DNA of 64,000 nt from Streptomyces sp. TLI_171 (GTDB taxonomy: Bacteria > Actinomycetota > Actinomycetes > Streptomycetales > Streptomycetaceae): NCBI RefSeq assembly GCF_003610255.1, contig NZ_RAPS01000001.1:744001-808000 (forward strand), given 5' to 3'. The notes beneath the pieces are model-generated. The model was not told the origin of the DNA and searched no databases. It saw nothing but the letters and a program-made list of their open reading frames with translations. A program made the position numbers and the translations under genes. Shown here piece after piece: positions 31,741 through 41,810 of the stretch; positions within the stretch are counted from its first letter, which is position 1, and the number at the start of each line of letters is the position of its first letter.

Positions 31741-34700
31741 CTACACCGCGCCGTTCAGGTTCCACTTCTGGGCGGCGGTGCCGTTGCAGTCCCAGATCTG
31801 GAGCCGGATGCCGTTGGTGGTGCCGGAGTTGGGGACGTCGAGGCAGCGGCCGGAGTTCGGGTTCACCAGCGTCCCGTTGGTGGACTGCCACTGCTGGGCG
31901 CCGGTGCCGTTGCAGTCCCAGAGCTGGACCGCGGTGCCGTTGGCGGTGCCCGAGGAGGTGACGTCCAGACACTTGCCGAGGATCTGCAGGGTGTTGCCGG
32001 TGGGCGTCCACTGCTGGGCGGCACTGCCGTTGCAGTCCCAGAGGACGATCTTGTTGCCGTTGGCGGTGCCGGCCGAGTAGTCGTCCACGCACTTCGCGGT
32101 GTTCAGGCCCGAGGTGACCGGGCCGGCCACCGGGCCGGGTCCTGCGGCGTAGACCTCCAACTCGTAGAGCCGGGTGGCGGTGTTGCCGCCGGTGTTCGAC
32201 GGAGCGGAGACCACGATCCGGACGTACCGGGCTGTGCGCGGCGCGAACGGGGTGTAGGTGCGGCTGGCGCGCGAGCCGCCGACGGTCGCGGCGTTGCTCC
32301 AGGTGACGCCGTCGGTACTGGTCTGCAGTTGGAAGGCGGCCGAGTTCCACGCGGTGGACTCACCACCGAGGCCGGCGTGCTTGACCACCACCGAGCCGAC
32401 GGTCTGCGCGGATCCCAGGTCGACCTGGAGACTGGCGCCGGACGTCTGCGAGCACCACTTGCTGTTGTTCTGCAGGCTGCCGTCCACCACCTTGTCCGCG
32501 GACTCGGCCGCGGCGCAGGCCGCGGAGGCGCTGGTGGGCCTGCCCTGGGCGAGGTTGGCGCCCAGGTCCGGGGCCGCGGGCACGGGGCCGGCGCCGTCCT
32601 GGAAGGAGGGCGGCACGTCGCCCGCGCCGGTGCCCCAGACCGGGCTGGGCGCGGCGCCCATGGTGAAGTCCAGCGTGGCGCCGCCCGAAACGTCGGGGTA
32701 GCGCAGGTAGTTGTGACTGGTGGCGGCGCCGTTGACGGCCAGGCCCTGGACGTACGGGCCGCCGCCGATGGTGTTGACGGTGATGTCGCCGGCCGGGCGG
32801 TGGAGCACCACCGACGGGAAGGTCGGGCCGTGCGCGGCGAGGGTGTCGACGCCGGGGGTCGACGGGTAGAGGCCGAGGGCCGCCCAGACGTACCAGGCGG
32901 AGGTCGCCCCGAGGTCGTCGTTGCCGGGCAGTCCGCCGGCGCCGGTGGTGAAGGACTCGGTCATCACCTTGCGGACGGCCGCGGAGGCGCCGGCGGGGTG
33001 GCGGGCGTAGTTGTAGGCCCACGGCACGGCGTGCTCGGGCTCGTTGCCGATGTAGTAGTAGGGCAGGCTCTGCCCGGCGTTGACCTGGGTGAAGTGGTGG
33101 TCGAGCCGCTGGACCGCGGTCTGCCGGCCGCCCATGTCGTTGATCAGGTCGGCGTAGTCGTAGGGGACCATCCAGGTGTACTGGGCGGCGTTGCCCTCGG
33201 TGAAGTCGGCCGGGGAGGCGGGGTCCAGCGGCCATTTCCAGGTGCCGTCGGAGTTGCGCGGCTGGACGTAGCCCGCGTCGGGGCCGTAGGTGTTGCGCCA
33301 CCACTGGGCCTTGGTCATGAAGGCGGTGTAGTCGGCGGTGCTGCCGAGCGCCTTGGCGAACTGGGCCACCGCGAAGTCGGAGGCCGAGTACTCCAGCGAG
33401 TCGGAGGGGGCGCCCGGGATGTAGTGCAGGTTGGTGTACGTGCCCTGGTTGCCGCGGATCGGCGAGCCCTGCGCGGTGCCGCCGGCCGAGGACTTCTTCA
33501 TCAGGGCCAGTGCGGCCGCGGTGTCGAAGCCGCGCGCGCCGAAGGCGTACATGCTTCCGACGATGATCGGCCCGGGGTCGCCGGTCATCACGAAGTCCTC
33601 GTTGGTCTGCTGGGACCACTTGGGCAGCAGGCCGCCCTGCTGGCCGTCCAGGACCATGGAGTTCGCGATGTCGGCGGCCTCGTTCGGTGCGATCAGGGCG
33701 ATCAGCGCGGCCCACGAGCGGTAGATGTCCCAGCCGGAGTAGTTCTGGTACACCGGGCGGGCGGAGTTGTGGACGGCGCCGTCGAAGCCCCGGTAGTCGC
33801 CGTTGACGTCGCTGGCGATGTTGGGGCTCTGGAACACGTGGTACAGCGCCGTGTAGAACTTCTTCAGGTCGGTGGAGGTGCCGCCGGTGACCTGCGCCCG
33901 GCCGAGCACCTTGTTCCACGCGGTGTCGGCCGCGGAGCGCACGGCCGCGAAGTCCCAGCCGTTGTTCTCCGCGGTCAGGTTCGCCTGGGCGTTGGCGATG
34001 CTGACGTAGCTGAGCGCCACCTTGAACTGCACGGTCGACGAGGCCGTGGTGTCGAAGGTGACGTAGGCCCCGGTGTTGCTGCCGGAGGTGCTGCTGGAGC
34101 CGGCGCCGACGGTGCCGCCGTTCCAGGTGCCGAAGCCGGTCGGGGCGCGGTCGAAGCGGATGTCGAAGTAGATCTGGTAGGTCTTCGAGGAGCCGCAGAA
34201 GCCGCCGGCGGTGACGCTGCCGGTCAGCTCGGAGCCGTTGACCTGTACCGAGCCGCTGCGGTTGCCGGTGGCGCTGCGGCCGGTGTTGACCAGCAGCTGG
34301 GCGGCGCCGGTGGCGGGGTAGCTCAGGCGGCCCATGCCGGTGCGGGTGGTCGCGGTCAGCTCGACGGTGGTGGCGTACCGGTCGAGCCGGTTCTTGTAGT
34401 AGCCGGGGGCGGCGGACTCGTTGGCCTTGGTGTAGCCCGAGGCGTAGCCGGTCCAGTTGCTGCCCGGCGAGGCGCCGAGGCTCCCGGTCACCGGCAGCAG
34501 CGGCAGGTCCTCGTTGTTGGAGCAGCCCGCCCCGTCGAAGTGGGTGAGGCTGAAGTCCTCGATCGAGGTGTCGGAGTCGCGGTAGCCGGACGGCGAGGCG
34601 GTCGGCGTGTCGGGGCTGAACTGCACCCCGCCGAAGGGCACCGTGGCGCCGGGGTAGGTGGAGCCGCCGGCGCCGCCGCCGACCGGGTTGGGGGCGTTGC

Positions 34701-34857
34701 TGTCGTCGGTCCCGATGAACGGGTCGACGTACTGGGTGAGGCCCGTGGCGGCCGCGGCCGTCGGGGCGAGGACGACGAGGGCGCCGGGGCCGCAGGCGGC
34801 GAGCAGGAGAGTGCTGACCACTACGGCGGCACGTGATTTGAGAACGGTTGAGGGCAC
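31741..34857 (-). CDS. secreted GH92 alpha-mannosidase with F5/8-type and ricin-type modules
   Basis: This 1038-residue secreted enzyme starts at GTG 34857, 8 nt after GGAAGG; a GTG nine bases earlier lacks that spacing. The signal peptide runs to about residue 38. The GH92 catalytic part (about 40-750) starts with VDPFIGTDDSNAPNPVGG and includes GGLLPKWSQQTNEDFVMTGD and YVQPRNSDGTWKWPLDP. A discoidin-like CBM32 (about 765-900) and a C-terminal ricin-like CBM13 with three AQQW/AQKW repeats follow. GH92 enzymes are calcium-dependent exo-alpha-mannosidases acting on N-glycan or yeast mannan side chains. The gene is divergent from a sugar ABC operon and shares an operator motif with it. Confidence 0.93.
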   Translation of the reverse strand: MPSTVLKSRAAVVVSTLLLAACGPGALVVLAPTAAAATGLTQYVDPFIGTDDSNAPNPVGGGAGGSTYPGATVPFGGVQFSPDTPTASPSGYRDSDTSIEDFSLTHFDGAGCSNNEDLPLLPVTGSLGASPGSNWTGYASGYTKANESAAPGYYKNRLDRYATTVELTATTRTGMGRLSYPATGAAQLLVNTGRSATGNRSGSVQVNGSELTGSVTAGGFCGSSKTYQIYFDIRFDRAPTGFGTWNGGTVGAGSSSTSGSNTGAYVTFDTTASSTVQFKVALSYVSIANAQANLTAENNGWDFAAVRSAADTAWNKVLGRAQVTGGTSTDLKKFYTALYHVFQSPNIASDVNGDYRGFDGAVHNSARPVYQNYSGWDIYRSWAALIALIAPNEAADIANSMVLDGQQGGLLPKWSQQTNEDFVMTGDPGPIIVGSMYAFGARGFDTAAALALMKKSSAGGTAQGSPIRGNQGTYTNLHYIPGAPSDSLEYSASDFAVAQFAKALGSTADYTAFMTKAQWWRNTYGPDAGYVQPRNSDGTWKWPLDPASPADFTEGNAAQYTWMVPYDYADLINDMGGRQTAVQRLDHHFTQVNAGQSLPYYYIGNEPEHAVPWAYNYARHPAGASAAVRKVMTESFTTGAGGLPGNDDLGATSAWYVWAALGLYPSTPGVDTLAAHGPTFPSVVLHRPAGDITVNTIGGGPYVQGLAVNGAATSHNYLRYPDVSGGATLDFTMGAAPSPVWGTGAGDVPPSFQDGAGPVPAAPDLGANLAQGRPTSASAACAAAESADKVVDGSLQNNSKWCSQTSGASLQVDLGSAQTVGSVVVKHAGLGGESTAWNSAAFQLQTSTDGVTWSNAATVGGSRASRTYTPFAPRTARYVRIVVSAPSNTGGNTATRLYELEVYAAGPGPVAGPVTSGLNTAKCVDDYSAGTANGNKIVLWDCNGSAAQQWTPTGNTLQILGKCLDVTSSGTANGTAVQLWDCNGTGAQQWQSTNGTLVNPNSGRCLDVPNSGTTNGIRLQIWDCNGTAAQKWNLNGAV

Positions 34858-34880
34858 CGTGAGCACCTTCCGGTAGCGAT

Positions 34881-34892
34881 GTGAACGTTACC
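34881..34892. promoter_or_regulatory. LacI-type operator copy at the GH92 start
   Basis: GTGAACGTTACC lies 24 bp upstream of the GH92 start codon. It matches 11 of 12 bases of the copy in front of the sugar transporter operon. The AACGTT core is palindromic, as in LacI-family operators. The LacI gene at 38117 is the probable regulator. Confidence 0.6.
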
Positions 34893-35003
34893 GAGCGATT
34901 CGCATGGTCCGGCCAGGATGACTGCGCGTCAAGCTCGTGACACAACGTCAACTTCCTTGCTATTGCCGGGTTTGATGCGATCTTCCGCGACATGACAGAG
35001 CTA

Positions 35004-35032
35004 TTGACAGCCCGTCGTCCCGCCATCAGACT
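35004..35032 (+). promoter_or_regulatory. sigma-70-type promoter of the sugar ABC operon
   Basis: TTGACA (35004-35009), a 17-nt spacer and CAGACT (35027-35032) fit the housekeeping promoter of streptomycetes. The expected start is near 35039. The operator at 35045-35056 lies just downstream, where a bound repressor would block transcription. Confidence 0.55.
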
Positions 35033-35044
35033 CCCAGCACTCGC

Positions 35045-35056
35045 GTGAACGTTAAC
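35045..35056. promoter_or_regulatory. LacI-type operator copy of the sugar ABC operon
   Basis: GTGAACGTTAAC is an almost perfect 12-bp palindrome, 24 bp before the transporter ATG and directly behind the proposed promoter. A near-identical copy controls the divergent GH92 gene. The two are 164 bp apart, close enough for looping. Confidence 0.65.
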
Positions 35057-35080
35057 AGGACGGGAACGGAGGACAGGCTG

Positions 35081-35902
35081 ATGACACAACCGCTCTTGGA
35101 AGCCCGCCGGCTGACGAAGCGTTACGGCCACGTGCAGGCGCTGCAGGGCGCCGATTTCACCGTGCACCCCGGCGAGGTGGTGGCCCTGATCGGCGACAAC
35201 GGCGCCGGCAAGAGCACCCTGGTCAAGGCGCTGTCCGGCGCCCTCGCACCCGACGGCGGGGAGATCCTGCTGGACGGCGCACCCGTCCGGCTCGCCACGC
35301 CGCTCGACGCCCGGCGCCACGGGGTGGAGACGGTCTATCAGGATCTGTCGCTCGCGCAGGACTTGGACGCCGCGGCCAATCTGCACCTGGGCCGGGAGCT
35401 GTACCGGCCCGGCCTGCTGGGCCGGCTCGGGGTGCTGGACCACGCCGCGATGCGCCGGTCGGCCGTCACCGCCTTCGCCGAGCTCGGCGTGGAGCTGCGC
35501 GACGTGGGCGTTCCGGTGGCCTCGCTGTCCGGCGGGCAGCGGCAGTCGGTCGCGGTGGCCCGCGCCGTCGCCTTCGCCAACCGGGTGATCTTCATGGACG
35601 AGCCCACCGCCGCGCTCGGCGTGGTCCAGCGCGGCCGGGTGCTGGAGACCGTCCGGCGGGTCCGCGACCGGGGCATCTCGGTGGTGCTGATCAGCCACAA
35701 CATGCCGGAGGTGCTCTCGGTCGCCGACCGGGTGGAAGTCCTGCGCCTCGGACGGCGGGTGGCGGTGTTCGACGCCGCGACCAGTTCGGTCGAGGAGCTG
35801 GTCGGCGCGATGACCGGTGCGCTGGACCCGCTGCCGGAACGCACGCCGCCGCCCCCCGGCCGCGACCGAGGCCCCGACCTCGGAGAGGAGAGTGTCGCGT
35901 GA
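35081..35902 (+). CDS. sugar ABC transporter ATP-binding protein
   Basis: This 273-residue ATPase starts at ATG 35081 behind GGAGGACAG. Walker A is IGDNGAGKSTLVKAL (near 38), the signature is ASLSGGQRQSVAVARA, Walker B is VIFMDEPTAALG and the H-loop is LISHNMPEV. It belongs to the ribose/fructose/galactose (RbsA/FrcA) group but has one ATPase domain instead of the two of RbsA, as in FrcA. It is coupled to the permease gene by a GTGA overlap. It energises uptake of a monosaccharide, possibly mannose released by the divergent mannosidase. Confidence 0.92.
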   Translation: MTQPLLEARRLTKRYGHVQALQGADFTVHPGEVVALIGDNGAGKSTLVKALSGALAPDGGEILLDGAPVRLATPLDARRHGVETVYQDLSLAQDLDAAANLHLGRELYRPGLLGRLGVLDHAAMRRSAVTAFAELGVELRDVGVPVASLSGGQRQSVAVARAVAFANRVIFMDEPTAALGVVQRGRVLETVRRVRDRGISVVLISHNMPEVLSVADRVEVLRLGRRVAVFDAATSSVEELVGAMTGALDPLPERTPPPPGRDRGPDLGEESVA

Positions 35903-36966
35903 GCACGCAAGTCTCCCCGAAGTCGGCCGACGACGGGTCCGCCGACCGGACGCCCGCGCCGCCGCGCACCGCGCGTCCCCTGCCCGGCTGGGCGCGCCGG
36001 CTGGCCGCCGCGAACGAGACCTGGACCTTCGGCGTCCTGGCCCTGCTGGTCGCGTTCTTCACCGCCGCCCGGCCCGACACCTTCCTGACCGCCTACGACC
36101 TGACCCAGATCGCCACCAACGCCGCGATCTACCTGGTGCTCGGCGTCGGCATGACGTACGTGATCATCGTCGCCGGGATCGACCTGTCGGTGGGCTCGGT
36201 GCTGGTGCTCTCCGCCGTGCTGTCGGCCGAGTACACCATTCACCACGGCGGCGCGGCCGCCGGTTGGGGCACCGTCGCGGTGTCCGCCCTGATCGCGCTG
36301 GCCACCGGCCTGGTCTGGGGCGCGCTGCAGGGCTGGCTGGTGGCCAAGGCGAAGGTGCCGCCGCTGATCGTCACCCTCGGCGGCTTCGGCGCGGCGCTCG
36401 GCATCGCGCAGATCATCACCGGAGGCCAGGACCCGACCGGGGCGGTCTCCGAGAAGCTCCAGCGCAGCATCGGGTTCGGCAAGCTGTTCGGGCAGGTCCC
36501 CTGGCTGGTCGTCATCGCCTTCGCCGCCACCGCGGTGTTCGGCCTGGTCCTCGCCTTCACCCGGTTCGGCCGCTACACCTACGCCATCGGCTCCAACCCG
36601 GAGGCCGCCCGCCGGGTCGGCATCGACGTGGACCGCCACCTGGTGAAGGTCTACGCCCTGACCGGCGTGCTCGCCGGGCTCGGCAGCACGATGTGGCTGG
36701 CCTACTTCGGCACCACCTCGATCGCCGGGCACTCCACCGACAACCTGAAGGTGATCACCGCCGTCGTGCTGGGCGGCGCCAGCCTGTTCGGCGGGCGCGG
36801 CAGCGTGCTCGGCACGGTGATCGGCGTCTTCATCCCGGCCGTGCTCACCACCGGCCTGATCATCATGGACGTCCAGCAGTACTGGCAGGACGTCGCGATC
36901 GGCGTCGTGCTGGTGGCGGCCGTCTACCTGGACCAGTTCCGTCGGCGCGGCCGCGAACGCGGCTGA
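35899..36966 (+). CDS. sugar ABC transporter permease (RbsC/FrcC family)
   Basis: This 355-residue membrane protein starts at GTG 35899. About ten hydrophobic segments follow a polar N-terminal 40 residues. Family motifs are GIDLSVGSVLVLSAV (near 95), GWLVAKAKVPPLIVTLGGF (near 150), AIGSNPEAARRVGIDV (near 232) and LGGASLFGGRGSVLGTVIG (near 290). It forms the membrane channel of the importer together with the ATPase before it and the binding protein after it. Confidence 0.93.
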   Translation: MSTQVSPKSADDGSADRTPAPPRTARPLPGWARRLAAANETWTFGVLALLVAFFTAARPDTFLTAYDLTQIATNAAIYLVLGVGMTYVIIVAGIDLSVGSVLVLSAVLSAEYTIHHGGAAAGWGTVAVSALIALATGLVWGALQGWLVAKAKVPPLIVTLGGFGAALGIAQIITGGQDPTGAVSEKLQRSIGFGKLFGQVPWLVVIAFAATAVFGLVLAFTRFGRYTYAIGSNPEAARRVGIDVDRHLVKVYALTGVLAGLGSTMWLAYFGTTSIAGHSTDNLKVITAVVLGGASLFGGRGSVLGTVIGVFIPAVLTTGLIIMDVQQYWQDVAIGVVLVAAVYLDQFRRRGRERG

Positions 36967-37019
36967 CCCACCGTCTCCTCCCCCACCCTCGGTTCCCCTT
37001 CCACAGGAGGAAGTTCGCC

Positions 37020-38012
37020 ATGCTCGGAGTCGGCAGAACCCGCACCGCCGTCCGCTGCTGTGCCGTCCTCGCCCTGGTCGCGGCCGGCACCGCCGGCTGC
37101 AGCAGCAGTGGCGGCAGCTCGGACGGCGCCAAGGGCACCACCCTGAAGCTCATCACCGGTGTCAAGAGCGACCCGTTCTACATCACGATGGCCTGCGCGG
37201 CGCAGGAGGAGGCCAAGAAGCAGGGCGTCAAGCTCACCGTGGACGGCTCGGCGCAGTGGGACGTCGCCGTGCAGCGGCCGATCGTCGACTCGGTCGGCGC
37301 CACCCGCCCCGACGGGCTGCTGATCTCCCCCGTCGACACCACCGCGCTGACGCCGTCGCTGGCGCGGCTGCAGGGCGCGGGCACCAAGGTCGTCCTGGTC
37401 GACACGACGGTCAGCGACGCGTCCATCGGCGTCTCCCGGATCTCCTCCGACAACGAGGCCGGCGGGCGGACCGCGGCCAAGGCGCTGGCCGAGCTGATGG
37501 GTGACAAGGGGTCGGCCATCGTGATCAGCGTCAAGCCCGGCGTGTCCACCACCGACGCCCGGATCAAGGGCTTCACGGAGGAGATGAAGGCCAACCACCC
37601 GGCCATCACGCTGCTTCCGGTCCTGTACGACAACGACCTGCCCGCCACCGCGGCCTCGCAGATCCAGGCCACCCTGGCGGCCCACCCCGACCTCGGCGGG
37701 GTGTTCGCCGGCAACACCAACACCGCGCAGGGCGTCGCCACCGGCCTGCAGGCCGCGGGCCGGCAGGGCACCGTGAAGGTCGCCGCGTTCGACGCGGAGC
37801 CCGACGAGGTCACCGCCCTGAAGAACGGCACCCTGGACATCCTGGTCGCCCAGGACCCGGCCGGGATCGGCGTCCAGGGCGTCGACCAGGCGCTCGCCGC
37901 CATCGGGAAGAAGCCGGTGACCGCGCAGATCGGCACCACCATGGTGGCCATCACCAAGGCGAACCTGGACGATCCCGCGGTCGCCAAGTACATCTACCGG
38001 GCGGCCTGCTGA
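37020..38012 (+). CDS. sugar ABC transporter substrate-binding lipoprotein
   Basis: This 330-residue lipoprotein starts at ATG 37020 behind CAGGAGGAAG. The lipobox is VAAGTAGCSSS with Cys near residue 27. The mature part is a type 1 periplasmic-binding fold of the RbsB group, with DPFYITMACAAQEEAKKQGV, VDGLLISPVD-like PDGLLISPVDTTAL and VFAGNTNTAQGVATGL. It captures the sugar outside the cell for the transporter coded just upstream. The ligand cannot be named from sequence. Confidence 0.93.
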   Translation: MLGVGRTRTAVRCCAVLALVAAGTAGCSSSGGSSDGAKGTTLKLITGVKSDPFYITMACAAQEEAKKQGVKLTVDGSAQWDVAVQRPIVDSVGATRPDGLLISPVDTTALTPSLARLQGAGTKVVLVDTTVSDASIGVSRISSDNEAGGRTAAKALAELMGDKGSAIVISVKPGVSTTDARIKGFTEEMKANHPAITLLPVLYDNDLPATAASQIQATLAAHPDLGGVFAGNTNTAQGVATGLQAAGRQGTVKVAAFDAEPDEVTALKNGTLDILVAQDPAGIGVQGVDQALAAIGKKPVTAQIGTTMVAITKANLDDPAVAKYIYRAAC

Positions 38013-38116
38013 GCCCGCATCGGGGCCCCCGGCCGCCGTGGCCGGTCAGGTCCGCACCGTAGGATGCACACCACCGGCGGGCGGTCCGGGGGAGCGTGCC
38101 GAGGAGGAACAGGCCT

Positions 38117-39148
38117 GTGAAGCGCCCGACGATGAAGGACGTGGCCAAGGCGGCGGGGGTCAGCCTGATGACGGTCTCCCGGGTCATCGCCGGCGAGCCC
38201 GGGGTGGCGCCCGACACCGCCGCCAAGGTCGAACAGGCGGTGCGCGGCCTCGGCTACCAGCGCAACGACAACGCCCGCAACCTGCGGCGCAAGAAGCTGG
38301 GCACGTCCACGATCGGCCTGGTCGTGGACGACCTGGCCAACCCGTTCTACGCCCTGATGGTCCGTTCGATCGAGGACGAGGCGCACCGGCGCGGCTACGT
38401 GGTGCTGGTCGGCAGCACCAACGACGAGCCGCGCCGGGAGCGCGAGGTGATCGCCGCGTTCACCGCCCGCCAGGTGGACGGGCTGATCATCGTCCCCACC
38501 ACCGGCGGGCACGGCTTCCTGAAGCCGCCGATGGAGGCGGGCACCCAGGTGGTCTGCGTCGACCGGCCGGCCAAGGACCTGGACGTGGACACCGTCACCG
38601 TCGACAACCGCGACGGCGCCCGACGCGCCGTCACCCACCTGCTGGACCACGGCCACACCCGGATCGCCTACCTCGGTGACCGCTACGACATCTGGACCCA
38701 GCGCGAACGCTACGCCGGGTACCGGGAGGCGCTCACCTCGCACGGCCTGGTCCCCGAACCCGAGTTGGTGCGGCACGGCCTGCGCTCCCACCTGGAGACC
38801 CGGGCCGCGCTGGCCGGGCTGCGCGCCCTGCCCGCCCCGCCGACCGCCCTGTTCAGCAGCAACGACGTGATCACCCTCGGCGTGCTGGAGGGTCTCGACC
38901 ACCCGGCCCCGATGGCCGTCGTCGGGTTCGACGACCTGCCGCTCGCCAAGCAGCTCGACCCGCCGCTCACCGTGGTCAGCCAGGACCCGGTCGCGGTCGG
39001 CAGCACCGCCGCCAACCTGCTGTTCTCCCGGATAGCCGGCGACCGCTCCGCCCCGCGCAAGGTCATCCTGCTCACCCGCTTCATCGCCCGCCGCTCCGGC
39101 GAGCGCCGCCGCCCGCCGCAGGACCGGGTGCCCACCGGGACGGCCTGA
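38117..39148 (+). CDS. LacI-family transcriptional regulator
   Basis: This 343-residue protein has the [23 protein letters not shown] with the hinge helix near NARNLRRKK. The effector domain (about 60-330) is of the sugar-binding type, with [20 protein letters not shown] and [23 protein letters not shown] 38117 is chosen for its spacing from GAGGAGG; an upstream GTG at 38096 adds seven basic residues. It ends the sugar transporter operon and probably binds GTGAACGTTA-type sites in front of that operon and of the GH92 gene. Its last 68 bp overlap the convergent TerD-VWA gene. Confidence 0.92.
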   Translation: MKRPTMKDVAKAAGVSLMTVSRVIAGEPGVAPDTAAKVEQAVRGLGYQRNDNARNLRRKKLGTSTIGLVVDDLANPFYALMVRSIEDEAHRRGYVVLVGSTNDEPRREREVIAAFTARQVDGLIIVPTTGGHGFLKPPMEAGTQVVCVDRPAKDLDVDTVTVDNRDGARRAVTHLLDHGHTRIAYLGDRYDIWTQRERYAGYREALTSHGLVPEPELVRHGLRSHLETRAALAGLRALPAPPTALFSSNDVITLGVLEGLDHPAPMAVVGFDDLPLAKQLDPPLTVVSQDPVAVGSTAANLLFSRIAGDRSAPRKVILLTRFIARRSGERRRPPQDRVPTGTA

Positions 39149-40520
39149 CGCTCTGGCGCAGGATGCCCGCCGATCGCGCGGCGGTGACCCACAGCGGGAA
39201 CTCGGACAGCAGGCGGTCGTACAGCTCCGGGTCGGGGACGGTGCTGATGTCGTCGACGGAGAAGAAGCCCACGTTGTCGACGCGCCGGCCGGGCAGGTCG
39301 CCGAAGCGCTCCAGGACGCCGTAGCCGGCCCGGCCGAGGCCGACGAACTGCCAGAACACCGGCTCCTCGACGGCGGCGCGCAGCTCGCGCTCGATCTCGG
39401 CGTTGCGGTACACCCCGCCGTCGGAGAAGAACAGCACCAGGGTGGGCGCGGACGCCGGGTGGGTCCGGACGTACTCGCGGACCTCGGCGATGACCTTCTG
39501 CTCCTCGTTCTGGATGCCCACCGCCTTCATGTCCACCCGCCCGTCGGGCTGCGGCGGCCGCGGCCGACGGCGGCCGAACAGGGTCAGTTCGCCGACCCTG
39601 ACGTGCAGTTGGAGCCAGCTGGGGAGCTCGGCGAGGCGCAGGTCGGGCAGCCTGGCCGGGTTGCTGGCGAAGGTCCACGCCTGCATCTCCCCGTCGTCGT
39701 CGAGCTGGGCGGCGACCGCGGCCATCCGCTCGACCACGTCGGCGACCACGCCGCGGGCGTACAGCGCGCTCATCGAGCCGGAGGCGTCCAGCACCAGGAT
39801 CACCCGGGCGGTGAGGTGCTGCGCGCCGTGCTTCTGCAGGCTGACCGCGACCTGCTGCTTGCGCAGCGACAGCCGCTTGCGCATGTCGACCGGCAACTGC
39901 TCGACGCCGTCGTCGGTCCGACGGTCCGTCACCGCCGGAGCGGGGGCGGGGACAGGCGCGGGGGCGGGCGCGGGCGCAGGGGGCCGGTCGGCGGTGAGGC
40001 CGTAGGTGGCGGCGAGGCCGGCCAGGCCGTCCGCGTAGCCCTGGCCGACGGCGCGGAACTTCCAGCGGCCGTCGCGCCGGTAGAACTCGCCGCAGACCAG
40101 CGCGGTCTCCGGTCCGGCCTCGATGTCGAAGCGCAGCAGGCCGGCGGCGCCGGACGCCTCGCTCACCAGCAGCGACAGGCCCGGCACTCGGCCGAACGGA
40201 CCGCCCTCGGCCGCGGCGGCCAGCACGATCCGCTGGACGTCCGGCTCGACGGCGGCCAGGTCGACCTCCAGCCGCTCCACGCCTCCGCCCTGACCGCCGT
40301 GCTCGCCGTGCCCGCCGTGGGTGACGGCGCCGGATGCGTGCCGCGGCAGGTGCCGGGCCACGTAGTCCGCGTCGTCGCGGACCCGCCCGTCGGCGTCGAG
40401 CAGCAGCGCGGAGGCGTCGACCTCGGGGGTGCCGGGTCCGGACCGCCAGGTGAGTTCCACCCGGACGGCGGCCGCGTCGATCGCCAGGTTCGCGCCCTTG
40501 GCCAGCGGTCTCACTGTCAT
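39081..40520 (-). CDS. TerD/VWA-domain protein (TerF-like)
   Basis: This 479-residue cytoplasmic protein has two halves. Residues about 1-180 are a TerD domain ([48 protein letters not shown]), which binds calcium in relatives. A Pro/Ala linker follows. Residues about 225-450 are a von Willebrand A domain with the MIDAS motif [12 protein letters not shown] and [13 protein letters not shown], as in TerF of tellurite and stress operons. ATG 40520 is given; the GTG two codons later has better spacing to GGGGAG. The 3' end overlaps the convergent LacI gene by 68 bp. No other ter gene is nearby. Confidence 0.9.
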   Translation of the reverse strand: MTVRPLAKGANLAIDAAAVRVELTWRSGPGTPEVDASALLLDADGRVRDDADYVARHLPRHASGAVTHGGHGEHGGQGGGVERLEVDLAAVEPDVQRIVLAAAAEGGPFGRVPGLSLLVSEASGAAGLLRFDIEAGPETALVCGEFYRRDGRWKFRAVGQGYADGLAGLAATYGLTADRPPAPAPAPAPVPAPAPAVTDRRTDDGVEQLPVDMRKRLSLRKQQVAVSLQKHGAQHLTARVILVLDASGSMSALYARGVVADVVERMAAVAAQLDDDGEMQAWTFASNPARLPDLRLAELPSWLQLHVRVGELTLFGRRRPRPPQPDGRVDMKAVGIQNEEQKVIAEVREYVRTHPASAPTLVLFFSDGGVYRNAEIERELRAAVEEPVFWQFVGLGRAGYGVLERFGDLPGRRVDNVGFFSVDDISTVPDPELYDRLLSEFPLWVTAARSAGILRQSVRPSRWAPGPAAGGGARRSGGR

Positions 40521-40603
40521 CTCCCCAGTCTGCCCGGCCCGCCGACCGCGGACCGCAGCAACACGACAATCCGACCGCGCGGCCCGGTGGGCGCGGCGGC
40601 CGC

Positions 40604-41587
40604 TCAGCCCGTGACGGCGAGTTCGGCCACCACCGCGCGGTGGTCGGAGCGGGCCAGGCGGTGTTCGCTCACCGACACGGCGACCAGCGCGGGACCGTGC
40701 AGGACGTGGTCGATCTGGATCATCGGCGGCACGTGCGGGAAGTCCGGGTGGTCCTCGGGCCAGGTGGGGAACAGGCCCGCGCCGAGCTCCGCGTGGGTGT
40801 CCGTCAGACCGGTGGCGATCAGGTCCCGCATCGGCTTGTGGTCGAGGGTGGAGTTGAAGTCGCCGAGCAGCACCGCGTTGCGGAGGTGCCCGGGCGCGGC
40901 CCTGCGCAGGTCGTGCAGGCCCTGCGCCCACTTGCGGGCGTCGCCGAGCGGGTAGTAGGTGTGCACGGCGACGATCTGCACGGGGCGGCCGCCGACCTGG
41001 ACGGTGATGTTGGTGCTCGGCCAGGCCGGGTCCGCCGCGCCGCTGATCGGCAGCCGGGAGTACAGCACGGTGTCCCGGCGGTCCGGGCGCTCCCGGTACG
41101 GCAGCAGGTCGCGGATGCCGGCCCGGTCGAGCGCGTCCGCGGCGGACTCGCTCAGCTCCTCCATCGCCAGCACGTCGACCCGCTCGCCGCGCACCAGGTC
41201 CACCACCGCCTTCGGCGACACCTGCCCGAGGAAGGCGTTGCTGGTCGCCACCCGCAGCCGCGGCGCGCCGGCCGGGACGTCCGTCCCGTCCGGCACCGTC
41301 CGCGGTACCAGCCACCAGAGTTGAAGCGCCACCAGCACCGCCGCGGCCCCCGCGGCCCACCGCTGCCGCAGCAGGACGCTCGCCACCAGCAGCAGCACCG
41401 TCAGCACCGCGGCGTACGGCAGCCCGGCCATCGGCAGCGCCCACACCGTCCCGTCGTCCAGCCCGAACAGCCGCACCACGGCCAGCACCGCCGGCGCCAC
41501 CAGCAGCAGCCCGCAGGCCGCGCCGGCGACGGCCCGCCATCGCGGTCGCCGCACCGGCGCCGTGCTCCCCGACTCTCCGTCAGCCAT
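40604..41587 (-). CDS. membrane-anchored endonuclease/exonuclease/phosphatase-family protein
   Basis: This 327-residue protein starts at ATG 41587 behind GAGAGGGAG. Three transmembrane helices lie in residues about 20-105. The outward-facing EEP domain (about 115-327) carries [36 protein letters not shown] and the C-terminal [12 protein letters not shown], which provide the metal ligands and the catalytic Asp-His pair. Relatives hydrolyse phosphodiesters of nucleic acids, sphingolipids or inositol phosphates. The substrate is unknown. Confidence 0.9.
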   Translation of the reverse strand: MADGESGSTAPVRRPRWRAVAGAACGLLLVAPAVLAVVRLFGLDDGTVWALPMAGLPYAAVLTVLLLVASVLLRQRWAAGAAAVLVALQLWWLVPRTVPDGTDVPAGAPRLRVATSNAFLGQVSPKAVVDLVRGERVDVLAMEELSESAADALDRAGIRDLLPYRERPDRRDTVLYSRLPISGAADPAWPSTNITVQVGGRPVQIVAVHTYYPLGDARKWAQGLHDLRRAAPGHLRNAVLLGDFNSTLDHKPMRDLIATGLTDTHAELGAGLFPTWPEDHPDFPHVPPMIQIDHVLHGPALVAVSVSEHRLARSDHRAVVAELAVTG

Positions 41588-41798
41588 GCTCTCCCTCTCC
41601 GGAAGCAGCTCCGCAGCCATGATCATCGGCTGCCGTGGAGAGTAGACGACCCACGACCCGCCGCGGTTCCGCGCCGGCGGGCCGACCGGCCACGGCGCCC
41701 CGTACGTCGCATGGTGCGGGCTCCGGACGGATCGACCGCCCGGAGCCCGGGTCATGAGGGTGGTCCGGCCGCGCGGCCGGTCAGTGACGGGGTGTCAC

Positions 41799-41810
41799 GA
41801 GAGCGCTCTC
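41799..41810. promoter_or_regulatory. GAGAGCGCTCTC palindrome at the GH55 stop codon
   Basis: This 12-bp perfect palindrome is the same as the two copies in front of the GH16 gene. It resembles CebR/CelR-type LacI operators of actinomycetes. Here it overlaps the end of the GH55 gene, not its start. It lies 212 bp upstream of the membrane EEP gene. Confidence 0.45.

Noticed and set aside
32360..35698. A 1112-codon - strand frame overlapping the GH92 gene and the ABC ATPase gene
   Set aside because: It is in a different frame from the GH92 protein and is Arg/Pro-rich. It also runs through the operator and promoter region and antisense to the transporter gene.
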